A stretch of DNA of 64,000 bases from Staphylococcus simiae (GCF_017357005.1 NZ_CP071589.1:1798001-1862000), one strand, 5' to 3'; numbered from the stretch's first letter, positions 43,011 to 53,564 are shown. Notes: generated by a model from the letters alone, not told the origin. Program-made: numbers and translations.

Positions 43011-43283
43011 ACCTTTTCCCCCTATTCAATTGTCATTCTAGTTTTTTGTAAAAATGAATAGAGGCTGGATAGTTAATTTGTACTTAAACAATACTTTAAT
43101 TAACATATCGCAACCTCTGTTATCTTCTAGTGATTAATTTAATTGTTGATTGGCTTTGTCGTGATGTCGATACTTTTAAACTTTAATCAGCATATGCTTA
43201 AGTTAAAGCATTAGATAATCCGTTATTACATTTCAATACTATGATAATATAAACGATTAACACTAACTTTACATCTTTTTTGC

Positions 43284-43844
<561 letters not shown>

Positions 43845-44087
43845 TTAATTTAACCATTATAAATTATAGCATATTTTAAATGTAGTATTGAACAAATTAG
43901 ATGGATTCACAATTACTATATTAAATATTTAATGTTATTTATATTCAAACCATTTTTGAAAAGTAGTAATGCCAGTAGAAGTCGTTGTTATATAAACCGC
44001 AAATAATGACAATGTGTTGACAGTGTCGATAAGTACCAACATTCTATATTCAGCGCTATAACTTTATAAGTATAATAATAGCTCTAG

Positions 44088-45125
44088 TTAACCAGTTATA
44101 AATTGATAAATTTTAGACATGGAAACTGGTAACGATAATTGATCTCTATCATCAAGATCAAACCATGCCATATTGTCGGGTAATGTTAAGTTATCAACAG
44201 TATAAGGTACAGCATATACCTTTATATCCCAAGTTAAATGCGTAAACTGATGCTTTAATTGCATTAACGGTTCATCTAACGTAGTAATTGCTGTATTTAA
44301 TAACTCAGACATTGCTTTATCTGCATTTTTAAATTCATGCATTGGAAATTGCCACATACCATTTAATAATTTTTGCTGACGCTTTTCTAATAAATATTGT
44401 CCTGCTTCATTTCTAATTAAAAATACTTTTTGTGTTATTGTTTTCTTTTTTATATTTTTAGTTTTTACAGGTAATTCTGTCATGTTACCTATATGAAATG
44501 CTTCACAATGTTCTTGTACAGGGCAAAATAAACACATTGGATTTTTCGGTGTACAAATTAAAGCACCTAATTCCATCATTGCTTGGTTAAAAGTACCAGC
44601 CTGTTGTTGTACAAAGGGTAATAACTCTTGTTCGTAGGCTTTTCTAGTTGATTGTAATTTAATATCTCTATGATCATTATTTAATCTAGACCACACTCGA
44701 AATACATTACCATCGACAGTCGCTAGAGGTTTATCAAATGCTATACTCATCACCGCTGCCTCTGTATAAGGTCCTACACCTTTTAATTGTTTGAATAACT
44801 CCGGATCATCAGGTACAATACCTTGATATTTATCGTCAACTTCTTTAACAGCCGTATGAAAATTTCGTGCTCTACTATAATAGCCTAAACCTTCCCAGTA
44901 TTTTAATACTTCATCTTCAGATGCTTTACTTAAAGCAGCAATGGTCGGGAATTTATCGATAAATCTATAGTAGTAATCAATCACTGTTTTTACTTGTGTT
45001 TGTTGTAACATTACTTCACTCAACCAAATATAATATGGATTTGTCGTTTCTCTCCAAGGCATATCTCTTTGATTTTTATCGAACCATTGTACCAAATGCG
45101 TCTTAAAATTTTGCTGTTGATACAT
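44088..45125 (-). CDS. mutY: A/G-specific adenine DNA glycosylase
   Basis: MutY removes adenine paired with 8-oxoguanine. The 345 residues contain the helix-hairpin-helix LKGVGPYTEAAVMSIAF with the downstream catalytic Asp in ATVDGNVFRV, the four-cysteine Fe-S motif C-X6-C-X2-C-X5-C in CTPKNPMCLFCPVQEHC, and a C-terminal NUDIX-like domain (from about 225) that recognises the oxidised base. The length is normal. GAGAGG precedes the ATG. Confidence 0.95.
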   Translation of the reverse strand: MYQQQNFKTHLVQWFDKNQRDMPWRETTNPYYIWLSEVMLQQTQVKTVIDYYYRFIDKFPTIAALSKASEDEVLKYWEGLGYYSRARNFHTAVKEVDDKYQGIVPDDPELFKQLKGVGPYTEAAVMSIAFDKPLATVDGNVFRVWSRLNNDHRDIKLQSTRKAYEQELLPFVQQQAGTFNQAMMELGALICTPKNPMCLFCPVQEHCEAFHIGNMTELPVKTKNIKKKTITQKVFLIRNEAGQYLLEKRQQKLLNGMWQFPMHEFKNADKAMSELLNTAITTLDEPLMQLKHQFTHLTWDIKVYAVPYTVDNLTLPDNMAWFDLDDRDQLSLPVSMSKIYQFITG

Positions 45126-45274
45126 TTAAATACCTCTCTTTTTAAAAGTAATTAATTTTTAAGTCATAATGTTTCTAGTGTACACTATAATGGTAGTTAA
45201 TAAGTAAGTTAATTTTGTTATTTGCAAAATTCGATTATAATAATAAATATAATATGATGAAATGAGGAACAGAT

Positions 45275-46252
45275 ATGGATACTGCAACACATATCGCAAT
45301 GGGTATTGGATTAACTGCATTAGCAACACAAGACCCTGCAATGGCTGGTACATTTGGTGCTACTGCAACAACTCTAATTATTGGCTCTTTAATACCTGAT
45401 GGCGATACCGTACTTAAATTAAAAGATAATGCTACTTATATTTCTCATCATAGAGGTATCACTCATTCCATACCATTTACGATTCTTTGGCCGATTTTAA
45501 TTACATTCTTAATCTTTACCTTTTTCAAGGGCGTTGAACCATTGCATATATGGATGTGGGCACAACTTGCTGTGTTCTTACACGTTTTTGTAGATATCTT
45601 TAACTCCTATGGTACACAGGCGTTGCGACCTATTACAAATAAGTGGATTCAACTTAGTGTTATCAATACTTTTGACCCAATTATTTTTATTATTTTATGC
45701 TTAGGTATTGTACTATGGATTATAGGTGTACATCCATTTATCATCTTCTTTCCTATAATCGCAATTTTAATTATTTATTACATTATTAGATTTAAAATGC
45801 GTTCAACTATAAAAAAACAAGCACTTAAAACGATTCAACAAGAGCATCATCCTGTCAAAATTTTTGTTGCTCCTACTATGAAATTTATGGAATGGCGAGT
45901 TGCGATTCAAACAGACGAATATGATTATGTAGGACTTGCACGTGGACGAAACGTTGTCTTTAGCGATAAAGTAAAAAGGCAAGGTTTAACTACTGATTCT
46001 TTATTATGGAAAGTTAAAGGTAATAAAGATATTAGAACGTTTCTTAACTTTTCATCAATTTATCGCTGGCAAACAACTGATTTAGGTGACGGTACTACTG
46101 AAATAAGATTAATTGACTTAAGATATTTAAAAAATAATCATTACTCATTTGTAGCTATTGCACATTTAACAACAGACAATATTATTGATCATTCTTATAT
46201 TGGATGGGTATTTACGGAAGACAAATTGCAACGTAAATTATATAGTCATTAA
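45275..46252 (+). CDS. YdjM/YfhP-type membrane-bound metal-dependent hydrolase
   Basis: This 325-residue protein belongs to the DUF457 family related to LexA-regulated YdjM. The N-terminus MDTATHIAMGIGLTALA carries the first His; HHRGITHSIPF and HVFVDIFNSYGTQ supply further metal-binding His and Asp residues. About four membrane helices occupy residues 20-175, and the rest is a soluble domain. The enzymatic reaction is not known. TGAGGAA precedes the ATG. It is divergent from mutY, as yfhP and mutY are neighbours in Bacillus. Confidence 0.85.
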   Translation: MDTATHIAMGIGLTALATQDPAMAGTFGATATTLIIGSLIPDGDTVLKLKDNATYISHHRGITHSIPFTILWPILITFLIFTFFKGVEPLHIWMWAQLAVFLHVFVDIFNSYGTQALRPITNKWIQLSVINTFDPIIFIILCLGIVLWIIGVHPFIIFFPIIAILIIYYIIRFKMRSTIKKQALKTIQQEHHPVKIFVAPTMKFMEWRVAIQTDEYDYVGLARGRNVVFSDKVKRQGLTTDSLLWKVKGNKDIRTFLNFSSIYRWQTTDLGDGTTEIRLIDLRYLKNNHYSFVAIAHLTTDNIIDHSYIGWVFTEDKLQRKLYSH

Positions 46253-46298
46253 CCACCTATTTTTAACACATTTTGTATTGAAATTATTTGATAATAAC

Positions 46299-46342
46299 AA
46301 AAAAACTGCTGACATACAATTACTTGTTTGTTGGCAGTTTTT
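46299..46342 (+). terminator. Terminator after the YdjM-type gene
   Basis: AAAAACTGC pairs with GCAGTTTTT, followed by plus-strand T residues. Confidence 0.8.
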
Positions 46343-46365
46343 ATTACGTTAAAATTGCTTATATT

Positions 46366-46435
46366 GATTTCTTTCCAAAATTGAACCGATACATAATTAT
46401 TCACTTTTTAATTGTCAGTCCTATAAAAATCTTAA
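46366..46435. repeat. Degenerate palindromic MITE-like element, copy 2
   Basis: The centre reads AAAATTGAACCGATACATAA and later TCAGTCCTATAAAA, matching the elements at 54950 and 61689, but the terminal GGTTCTCT and AGAGAACC are worn away. Confidence 0.5.
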
Positions 46436-46490
46436 CTTTGTAATTTGTGACACATATGAATATTTATACTTCATGATATTTAAAATATAT

Positions 46491-46545
46491 ATAGCCTCCC
46501 AAAAGTTGCATGTTGGTACCTTCACTTTTAAGAGGCTATAATTTT
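46491..46545 (-). terminator. Terminator after the ABC-2 permease gene
   Basis: ATAGCCTC pairs with GAGGCTAT and the inner AAAAGTT with an imperfect partner; the minus-strand transcript ends in the T-rich flank. Confidence 0.65.
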
Positions 46546-46552
46546 ATCTAAA

Positions 46553-47350
46553 TTACTCAACTGGTTTAGTTACAGTACTTTCTTTTGTATGCTGTTTATA
46601 AATTGCATGTGTTGTATATCGAGCCAAGGCAAAATTAATAACAAGTAACAGCACAATTATAAATACAAAGTAGAAATGATAAGGTATGTTCTCCATACTA
46701 GTGACACCGAACATGACCGATTGCGACATACCGTTTACTAAATAGTAAAAAGGATTAAGCATTAAGATGTGATTAAGTAACATCTGATTGGGATTCGGCA
46801 TAAACACAATAGGTAATATCACAATGTTAATTATAGAACATACATAGAAAATGACATCTACATTTTTAAATATCAATCTAAGAAGACCTATTGTCACTGA
46901 TAGCGTACTAATCAATATAGCAGATAATACGATATAAAATAGTAAGGCAATGATAGATGTTTCGAAATTAATTGGCTTTAACACTGCTGCAAAAGTAGTA
47001 ACAACAGCTAATGACACGATAGCTAAAATGACTATCACTATATTTGGAATTGTTGCCGATAGATTAAATGATTGCATCAACATAAAATCTTTAGCATAGT
47101 GTTGATAGCCTTTGTATATTGCAAAAATAATACACAAATATACTATGAACGAAACGATTCTCAACATCCATCTTGCTTCTCTTATATCAGAGAGGTGACC
47201 AAAATGAACTACGAGTTCAAATGCTATTAGAAGTAATACGCATAGCGCTATTAAGGCAATAAACAATGGCCAAGTTGTTTTTAATCGCTTGATGGTAAAC
47301 CTAACTGAATGAGGTAAATTTTTAAAATATGATATTATTTGATCTAGCAT
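46553..47350 (-). CDS. ABC-2 type permease (TagG-like)
   Basis: This 265-residue membrane protein has six likely helices and resembles the TagG/ABC-2 permease family that exports wall teichoic acid or other polysaccharides: an N-terminal cytosolic segment, helices at about 28-52, 65-82, 100-125, 135-160, 168-188 and 230-252, and the loop HILMLNPFYYLVNGMSQSVM typical of ABC-2 polysaccharide exporters. It starts eight bases behind the TagH-like gene, so the two form an operon. The genuine tarGH genes of staphylococci are elsewhere, so this is a paralogue. Confidence 0.83.
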   Translation of the reverse strand: MLDQIISYFKNLPHSVRFTIKRLKTTWPLFIALIALCVLLLIAFELVVHFGHLSDIREARWMLRIVSFIVYLCIIFAIYKGYQHYAKDFMLMQSFNLSATIPNIVIVILAIVSLAVVTTFAAVLKPINFETSIIALLFYIVLSAILISTLSVTIGLLRLIFKNVDVIFYVCSIINIVILPIVFMPNPNQMLLNHILMLNPFYYLVNGMSQSVMFGVTSMENIPYHFYFVFIIVLLLVINFALARYTTHAIYKQHTKESTVTKPVE

Positions 47351-47358
47351 TTTTCCAC

Positions 47359-48876
47359 CTACAATTCAATATAAATCCATTTATTTTCTTTCATATTAGC
47401 AATGCAATAGCCATTTCCAACTTTGGCAATCCAAATATTAGAATTAACATTAAATTTATCTTTAAACTTAGCTTTATCTACAATTGGAAAAACAAATCCA
47501 TATAATTGATTGTTATCATTAAATAACATATCAATTGGTTGTTGCGTAATTGGTGCGACATAACGATTGTCATCACTCGGTACTAACGTTTTAGTTACAG
47601 AACTATGTTGTTTATGAAGTTGGCTATTAAAATAATCTATGTAATTACTATAATTAGATTTCATAAATGGTGCTAATTTTTTCATACTATGAGATTGGTA
47701 AAGTCCTGCTGGATTAAAATAGTCTAGTTTATTTTTGTTAACGATAAACGTTTTATTATCTGAGCTGACTTTATAATTTTTACTATTTTCACCAGTAATC
47801 GTTATAACACTATACTTAGGAAGCGTAACACTTTTATCACCGTCCAATGTCACACTGCCATCAAAAGCAATACCATAGGCTAATTTGTCTACATAAGGAT
47901 CTTTATTTTCATTTTCGATAGCATTACGATTTGTGTTATCAGCGAAAGATATAATACCGCTATTGTTAAAAATCAAAACAGCCATTAATAACATACCAAG
48001 TAACGAGGTTGTTACTATTGTCCAAAATCTAATAAGAAATTGTGGAGGCTTAGCATGATTATAACGTTCAATTCGTTTGAAATTATATGTCATTTCTGGA
48101 ATTCTACTACGACTTTTCTTCCAATCTAAATCATAATTTTTTATTTCTTCTTCATCAGTTAAACTTTGTCTATCTCTTTCATGTTCTTTAAAAACAGGTA
48201 GCACTTGTTTTAAAGAACCTTCCATTCTTAATTGTCCATGTGAAAACCATGCAATATAATTACTTACTTGTTCGATTTTGTTAACATCATCATCTATAAA
48301 TACGATCGTCTGATTATTATCAATATAATCATCAGCCAATTCAAGCGCTCTTTCCATAAATTGCTCTGATAAATAAGTCAAAATATGGTTTAAAATGATA
48401 ATATTAGACTTAGAAGATCTAGCAATACTCAACACTAATTGTGCGTATTGTTCTTTCGTTAAATCACTCACTTTATACTCTTTTATATCATGCAAATGTG
48501 CATAGTGAATAATCTGTTCGGCTTTATGGTCATTAATTTGATAATTAAATAGCTCAACAATTTGCGCAACATAGTTCTCAATTGTTTGATTAATTGCTTT
48601 ATAATCTTCAATGTAACTGTAAAAAATATCGTCTTTACAAACAACTTTACCTTTATCAGGATTAATGGCTCCTCCAAGGATTTGTCCAACTAATGTTTTA
48701 GATGATTCTGGCTCCCCAATAATCCCTAATGCTTCCCCTTGATATATATGAAGAGATACATTATTTAATTCTATATCTTCAGCACCATAACCAAAAGGTA
48801 GATACCATCTATGATTTCGTTTATTTCTATAGTAATGCGTTACTTTGAGTAACTTTAATACAATTGAACTTGCCAT
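47359..48876 (-). CDS. TagH-like ABC protein with degenerate nucleotide-binding motifs and an extracellular tail
   Basis: This 505-residue protein has an N-terminal ABC domain (about 5-240), one membrane helix (about 283-303) and an extracytoplasmic C-terminal domain, the layout of TagH. However, the ATPase motifs are lost: Walker A reads GEPESSKT (Gly57 and Gly59 replaced by Glu and Ser), the signature reads VSDLTKEQ, Walker B ends IIILNH with no Asp or Glu, and the switch His region reads FIDDD. It is therefore unlikely to hydrolyse ATP. The reading frame is otherwise intact over its full length, so it is not a decaying pseudogene. GAAGGATG precedes the ATG. Operon with the ABC-2 permease. 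Confidence 0.85.
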   Translation of the reverse strand: MASSIVLKLLKVTHYYRNKRNHRWYLPFGYGAEDIELNNVSLHIYQGEALGIIGEPESSKTLVGQILGGAINPDKGKVVCKDDIFYSYIEDYKAINQTIENYVAQIVELFNYQINDHKAEQIIHYAHLHDIKEYKVSDLTKEQYAQLVLSIARSSKSNIIILNHILTYLSEQFMERALELADDYIDNNQTIVFIDDDVNKIEQVSNYIAWFSHGQLRMEGSLKQVLPVFKEHERDRQSLTDEEEIKNYDLDWKKSRSRIPEMTYNFKRIERYNHAKPPQFLIRFWTIVTTSLLGMLLMAVLIFNNSGIISFADNTNRNAIENENKDPYVDKLAYGIAFDGSVTLDGDKSVTLPKYSVITITGENSKNYKVSSDNKTFIVNKNKLDYFNPAGLYQSHSMKKLAPFMKSNYSNYIDYFNSQLHKQHSSVTKTLVPSDDNRYVAPITQQPIDMLFNDNNQLYGFVFPIVDKAKFKDKFNVNSNIWIAKVGNGYCIANMKENKWIYIEL

Positions 48877-48893
48877 CTAATTTCATCCTTCTA

Positions 48894-49205
48894 TTATTGT
48901 AATAACGCGATTGGTAAACCTTCTTCAGGCTCATTACTATTAAATCTGAAGCCCCACGCAAATATACCCTTTAATCTTTCAACTTTAAAATATTGATTAC
49001 TACCATCGTTAAGTTTATAAATTTTACCTATTACTATTTTATTACGATCAACTAAATAGCTTTCTGCTACTATTACTTTACTTTGATAGACATCATATTC
49101 ATTCAATATGCCATTCATTTCTGCTTTTCTCATTTTTTCTCTATATAGTTGAATTTCATGTCGTAATTCTTGTTCTGACATCTCACTCAATTTCTTCTGT
49201 TCCAT
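48894..49205 (-). CDS. YfhH family protein (DUF1811)
   Basis: This 103-residue protein matches the DUF1811/YfhH family, a small two-domain protein with a helical N-terminus ([21 protein letters not shown]) and a beta-rich C-terminus ([22 protein letters not shown]). Function unknown. The start is the ATG at 49205, within the end of recX; the gene overlaps recX by 23 bases. yfhH also follows recX in Bacillus. Confidence 0.83.
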   Translation of the reverse strand: MEQKKLSEMSEQELRHEIQLYREKMRKAEMNGILNEYDVYQSKVIVAESYLVDRNKIVIGKIYKLNDGSNQYFKVERLKGIFAWGFRFNSNEPEEGLPIALLQ

Positions 49206-50001
49206 CGACGATACCACTTTCTTCTAATTTAGCTTTAATTTTATCATATTTATAGCCTTTTCTCATAAGTGCTTCAATTGTTTTATGAATTAATTTTTGT
49301 TGATCATATTTTTTACGTAGTTTTGTATAAACTTTTTCTAAATCACGTTGTAACAAATCATCTAATACTGCTTCATCTTGTTCGAAATCCATCTCATTTA
49401 GTACCTGTTGAATTGTTTCCATGTCAAATCCTTTTTGCATCAAAGACTGCATCACTTTTTGTTTCACTTTAGTGACTGGTCCTTTTTTAGTCTTCATGAT
49501 TTTATTTGCTATTGCAATGATATCTTCAAGTGGTTGCTGTTCTTTATATAATTCAGTATATTGATCGATAATAGAAGACTCTACACCAACTTGATATAAT
49601 TTTTGACGATATATCTCTGGACCTTTATCAGTAGTACGAATCATAGTGTTTTTTAAACTTTCCGCATAGTCTACATGATCAATTAATTTTTCTTGATAGC
49701 AATAATTGATTACGTCATCAATAGCTTGTTCTGATATTTCTGCTTTTGCTAAATATTGCCTAACTTCTTTAGCAGTTCTTTTTTTATATGATAAATACTG
49801 TATTGCTGTATTTAAGCCTTGGCGATAATGATCATATTGTTGTATCTGCTGCATATCAGATGCTTCAAGTTGTTGTCCTTTTTTCAAATTAAACTTGACT
49901 AAAGTATCTATATCTATACCCATTTCAAATTGTCCATCTAGATACAAATTAAAACGCTCTTTATTCTTTTTTTGTACTTCTAATTTAGAAATTGTTGGCA
50001 T
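49183..50001 (-). CDS. recX: Regulatory protein RecX
   Basis: RecX limits RecA filament growth. The 272 residues consist of repeated three-helix units (for example [20 protein letters not shown] and [20 protein letters not shown]), as in the long RecX proteins of Firmicutes. I chose the ATG at 50001, seven bases behind GGGAGG; the in-frame ATG at 50016 overlaps that site. The end overlaps yfhH. Confidence 0.92.
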   Translation of the reverse strand: MPTISKLEVQKKNKERFNLYLDGQFEMGIDIDTLVKFNLKKGQQLEASDMQQIQQYDHYRQGLNTAIQYLSYKKRTAKEVRQYLAKAEISEQAIDDVINYCYQEKLIDHVDYAESLKNTMIRTTDKGPEIYRQKLYQVGVESSIIDQYTELYKEQQPLEDIIAIANKIMKTKKGPVTKVKQKVMQSLMQKGFDMETIQQVLNEMDFEQDEAVLDDLLQRDLEKVYTKLRKKYDQQKLIHKTIEALMRKGYKYDKIKAKLEESGIVDGTEEIE

Positions 50002-50169
50002 CGTCGTACCTCCCATGCGATTATTGTTATTTTAATAAAATTAATTAATAATAAAGTGCCAAAAACCGTTTATAATCATTTTATTTTTAAAATGTATAAG
50101 CTTTTCATGTGCAGATTAAAATATATTATCACAGTAATCAACAGTAAATTGTCACTTCGCTTTTAATTA

Positions 50170-50226
50170 GGCTCTATAAAAAATAGGATTCAACATTTAT
50201 ACATCAACCTAATTTGACAATGAACC
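50170..50226. repeat. Palindromic MITE-like element, copy 3 (inverted)
   Basis: 57 bases reading, on the minus strand, GGTTCATTGTCAAATTAGGT to TTTTTTATAGAGCC. The ends and order of motifs match the copies at 27723 and 61689 in the opposite orientation. Confidence 0.55.
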
Positions 50227-50246
50227 GTAATTAACAATATATAAAT

Positions 50247-50291
50247 ATGATGCCACACATAACATTATAAATTAGAAATGTGTGGCATCAT
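50247..50291 (-). terminator. Terminator after sgtB
   Basis: ATGATGCCACACA pairs with TGTGTGGCATCAT. The stem is perfect, though the T-tail is short. Confidence 0.8.
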
Positions 50292-50294
50292 ATG

Positions 50295-51104
50295 TTAATG
50301 ATTTAATTGTGACATCGCTTCTTGATATTGAGCATTAGAAATATACGCTTGTTGTTTCATTTTTTCTAAATTCGTACTAATACGTTGTCTAAAATTATTA
50401 GACATATCATTAATATCATAAACACTCGGCGCATTAACTTTACTAGCTAAAATAGCACTTTGTAGTACTGTTAAATGTGGCATCATAGTGTTATTTTTGT
50501 TAACTGTAGCTCCAAAATAATGATTTGCTGCACTTTCAATCGTATATTGATTGTCACCGAAATATATATTATTTAAATAGAAGCTTAATATTTCATCTTT
50601 ACTATACTGTTTCTCTACTCGATGTGCTACAAACAATTCTTTTACCTTTCGAGTAAATGAACGACCATTATCATAATAATAATTTTTAACAACTTGTTGA
50701 GTGATTGTACTACCACCCTGAACATCATGATCGCTAATAGTGGAAAATAGTGCTCTTGTCGTTCCTTTAATATCGAAACCATGGTGCTTGTAAAATCTTT
50801 CATCCTCCATGGAAATAAATGCACCTTTAACATAATCAGGCATATTGTTTGCTGCTACAAAATCACTTTTATTCTCAATTTTCTTTAAATCATCAACGTT
50901 ATCACGTGACGCAAGAAAATACATGACACCAAAAAATATTGCAATGATAACTAAAATGAAGACAGTAATTTTTAATATAATTTTTTTACTTTTCTTTTTC
51001 TTTGGTGGTTTACCAACTGGTTGATAATAAGTATTATAGTGAGGTTCGCGTGTGTTCTGCTCTAAATGTTTTGTAGAGCTTGCGTATCTATCGCTTCTTT
51101 TCAT
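50295..51104 (-). CDS. sgtB: Monofunctional peptidoglycan glycosyltransferase
   Basis: SgtB (Mgt) polymerises lipid II into glycan strands. The 269 residues contain a basic N-terminal cytosolic stretch, one membrane helix (about 42-64) and a GT51 domain with the catalytic motif [28 protein letters not shown] and the [20 protein letters not shown] stretch carrying the second Glu region. No transpeptidase domain follows, so it is monofunctional. In S. aureus its transcription responds to VraSR. Confidence 0.95.
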   Translation of the reverse strand: MKRSDRYASSTKHLEQNTREPHYNTYYQPVGKPPKKKKSKKIILKITVFILVIIAIFFGVMYFLASRDNVDDLKKIENKSDFVAANNMPDYVKGAFISMEDERFYKHHGFDIKGTTRALFSTISDHDVQGGSTITQQVVKNYYYDNGRSFTRKVKELFVAHRVEKQYSKDEILSFYLNNIYFGDNQYTIESAANHYFGATVNKNNTMMPHLTVLQSAILASKVNAPSVYDINDMSNNFRQRISTNLEKMKQQAYISNAQYQEAMSQLNH

Positions 51105-51242
51105 GCATTTGCTCCTTCTTCTTTAAACTCACTTGTATAATTTGAGTTTACCAGTAGTCACACAGATAGGCTATACTTTATTGAAAAAATCAGTCCTGGG
51201 GTGTACTTAAATTGTGTCCAATTATCATATATTCATCCGAAA

Positions 51243-51372
51243 GAGGGAGTGAGACAAGCACCCTGGAGACGCGAAACTACAATATGGAGTATTGAATATA
51301 AAGAAGCTCAAAGGCGATTCAAAATAAAATCGTCTTTGTACTATTATTTTGTGGATTTTTCTCCCAGGCTCC
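51243..51372. repeat. Intergenic repeat bounded by GGGAGTGAGACAAG and CTCCCAGGCTC
   Basis: The ends are variants of the repeat ends seen at 22132 and 57330. Inside is a short hairpin, AAAGGCGATT with AATCGTCTTT (51309-51337). Confidence 0.55.
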
Positions 51373-51654
51373 TGTTATCGATATCAAATTTCTTATCATA
51401 ACTAAAAATTAGACCATATATTGAACATAAACGCTAACTTCATAGATTTAAGAGGGATGTTTAAAGAACATATTATGGTAATCATTAATAACTCAACATT
51501 ATTTGTACCATTTATTATTAAAAAAGTAATTGCTAATCACTTTAATTAAATATTTTCACTATGAATCATCATTTTAAATTTTTTTAAAGGTCTTAATAAC
51601 AGCAACACATCATCGCTAATGTTTATAAAATTGATTGTTATTAACTTCAAATAA
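51373..51654. other. Intergenic region, 3' flank of the group II intron
   Basis: AT-rich. A 30-codon plus-strand frame (51457-51549) is present but weakly supported. The minus-strand sequence starting TTATTTGAAGTTAATAACA at 51654 is the 3' exon side of the intron. Confidence 0.5.
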
Positions 51655-53520
51655 ATCGAGTAGGAGGATAACCATTATTTGATTATCCGTCCTCTCACAC
51701 CACCGAGCGTACGGTTCCGTACTCGGCGGTTCAATATCTTGCGTAAGCCGTCTCTGCGAGTTGGGTTAATGGTTCTAACCCCCACTTGTAGAGACGTTTT
51801 GTTGTAAGTGCACGATGAACTTCATGCGTTGATGATAAGCGCCAGTATTTCTTTCTTGAATTGGCAATTTTCATTGCACTCTTATGGTCAAGTCCATACT
51901 TACGTAACATCTTATATTTGGTTTTTATTCTTTTCCATCTTTTGAGGATTAGTTGTCTAATGCGTCGGTTTAACCATGATTGTAACTTCGTTACAAAACC
52001 TGTAATAAATCCTTTACCAAAGTAATTTATCCACCCTCGTGTTACTTGATTAATTTCTGATATAATCTCTTTAAAGGTACCTGGTCTATTTCGTTTCGTT
52101 AGACGTCTTAAGGTGCGTTTTAAATTTCTTCTTGCTTCCATAGTCGGTCTGAAACGATAAGTGCCATTTACTTTGGTCATTAGACAACTCAAGAACTTTA
52201 AACGTGTGATAGAACCTACCTTGCTCTTTTCACTATTTACAATAAGTTTAAGGTCTTTTTCGATAAACTTTGTCACACTTTCCATGACACGTTGACCCGC
52301 TCGTTTTGTACGTACAAAGATGACGAAGTCATCTGCATAACGAACAAAGCGATGACCACGTTTCTCCAATTCATTATCTAATTCGTGAAGATAAATATTA
52401 CAAAGTAACGGGGAAATAACACCACCTTGCGGTGCACCTATTTCTCTACTTCGATAATTACCATTGAGGTCGATTGCACCAACCTGTAGGCTTCTACGAA
52501 TAAATTTAGAAATGGCTTTATCTTGAACATGTCGTTCAAATAGATACATTAATTTATCATGGTTCAACATATCAAAGCACTGTTTTAAATCACAATCAAC
52601 TGCAACTAAGTAACCTTCTTCATAGTATGTTGCACATTCTTTAAGTGCAGTTCCTGTACTACGATTCGGTCTAAAGCCATGACTGTGTTTTGAGAAAGTA
52701 CGGTCGATACTAGGTTCAATGACTTGTTTAATGGCTTGTTGGATAACTCTGTCTCTTGCGACAGGGATTCCAAGCACGCGCTTTTTCCCATTTGATTTAG
52801 GTATTTCAACCTTTCTTACTGCTTGTGGCTTATACGTGCCATCAAGCAGTTTTTGTTTAATTTGTGGAAAGTATTTTGCGAAATGTGATGTTAATTCACT
52901 TACTCGCATGCCATCGATGCCAGGTGCACCGTTGTTTTTCTTCACTTTCTTAATTGCTTTTTGTATATTATTCTCTCTTACAACAAGCTCCATCATAGAT
53001 GGAGACTCACGATACATTTCTTTCATTTCACCTAAGATTTACTGTACGCACTCATATATCCTTTTTCGTTCCACTACTTATCTTTCTATGAGTTGCCAAT
53101 CATTAATTGTATTCTGTACGTTGTAAATCTCTAACCTCCATTCTTTACTTTGTATGAATATTGTTCAGTCCTTCAGTATTTCTACCTACTATGACCTCTG
53201 CTGACTTCTCATCATTCGTTATTACTACGATTTTTTTTATCGCTGATGAGACCTCCCCGGGTAAGAGTAACCACTTTCCACTCATTCCACTGCATCATTT
53301 ACTATATAGAACTCGGGTAGTATCGGACTTTATCTTGTATTGCAGATTCATCCATTCCACATAGCCTTGTATGATATTTCTGTTCGTCAGTGCGAGTGTT
53401 TGCGTCCGACTTCCTTCAGATTCCATTTCACAATGGACACCCTTGTCTTTCGCTAACAGTTCCTACTACCAAGCCTGTAACGGACTTTCACCGTCTAGTA
53501 ATTACCCATGCCGGGCGCAC
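51655..53520 (-). mobile_element. Group II intron (bacterial class C), complete
   Basis: The minus strand begins GTGCGCCCGGCATGGG at 53520, the classical 5' end, and ends CTCGAT at 51655, fitting the 3' AY rule, for 1866 bases. Domain V is visible at 51690-51732 (GAACCGCCGAGTACGGAACC, then the paired CGTACGCTCGGTGGTGTG) and domain VI follows (GGATAATC...GTTATCC). The encoded reverse transcriptase is the short form without an HNH domain. The insertion lies directly after a terminator hairpin, the usual target of class C introns. Both ends and the coding region look intact. Confidence 0.9.
51731..53026 (-). CDS. ltrA: Group II intron reverse transcriptase/maturase
   Basis: This 431-residue enzyme splices and retrotransposes its host intron. 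It contains RT motifs in order: NNGAPGIDGM, VEIPKSNGKKRVLGIP, SHGFRPNRST, the first catalytic Asp in VDCDLKQCFDMLNH, APQGGVISPLLCNIYLHELD and the active site RYADDFVIFV; a maturase (X) and DNA-binding (D) region follow. There is no HNH endonuclease domain, as in class C enzymes such as that of Geobacillus GsI-IIC. The stop codon overlaps the start of domain V. Confidence 0.93.
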   Translation of the reverse strand: MKEMYRESPSMMELVVRENNIQKAIKKVKKNNGAPGIDGMRVSELTSHFAKYFPQIKQKLLDGTYKPQAVRKVEIPKSNGKKRVLGIPVARDRVIQQAIKQVIEPSIDRTFSKHSHGFRPNRSTGTALKECATYYEEGYLVAVDCDLKQCFDMLNHDKLMYLFERHVQDKAISKFIRRSLQVGAIDLNGNYRSREIGAPQGGVISPLLCNIYLHELDNELEKRGHRFVRYADDFVIFVRTKRAGQRVMESVTKFIEKDLKLIVNSEKSKVGSITRLKFLSCLMTKVNGTYRFRPTMEARRNLKRTLRRLTKRNRPGTFKEIISEINQVTRGWINYFGKGFITGFVTKLQSWLNRRIRQLILKRWKRIKTKYKMLRKYGLDHKSAMKIANSRKKYWRLSSTHEVHRALTTKRLYKWGLEPLTQLAETAYARY

Positions 53521-53564
53521 AATTAAAAGGAAATTAAGCAATGGTTCATTGCCTAACTTCCTTG
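53521..53564 (-). terminator. Terminator of the siderophore-binding protein gene and intron target
   Basis: A 17-pair stem (53547-53563 with 53527-53543) is complete only when read as minus-strand RNA, because two of the pairs are G-U in that direction and mismatched in the other. It is followed by TTTTAATT and then the intron's first base. Confidence 0.9.

Noticed and set aside
52719..53126. Plus-strand frame opposite the intron reverse transcriptase
   Set aside because: It is the antisense shadow of a strongly supported RT gene and has no recognisable domain.
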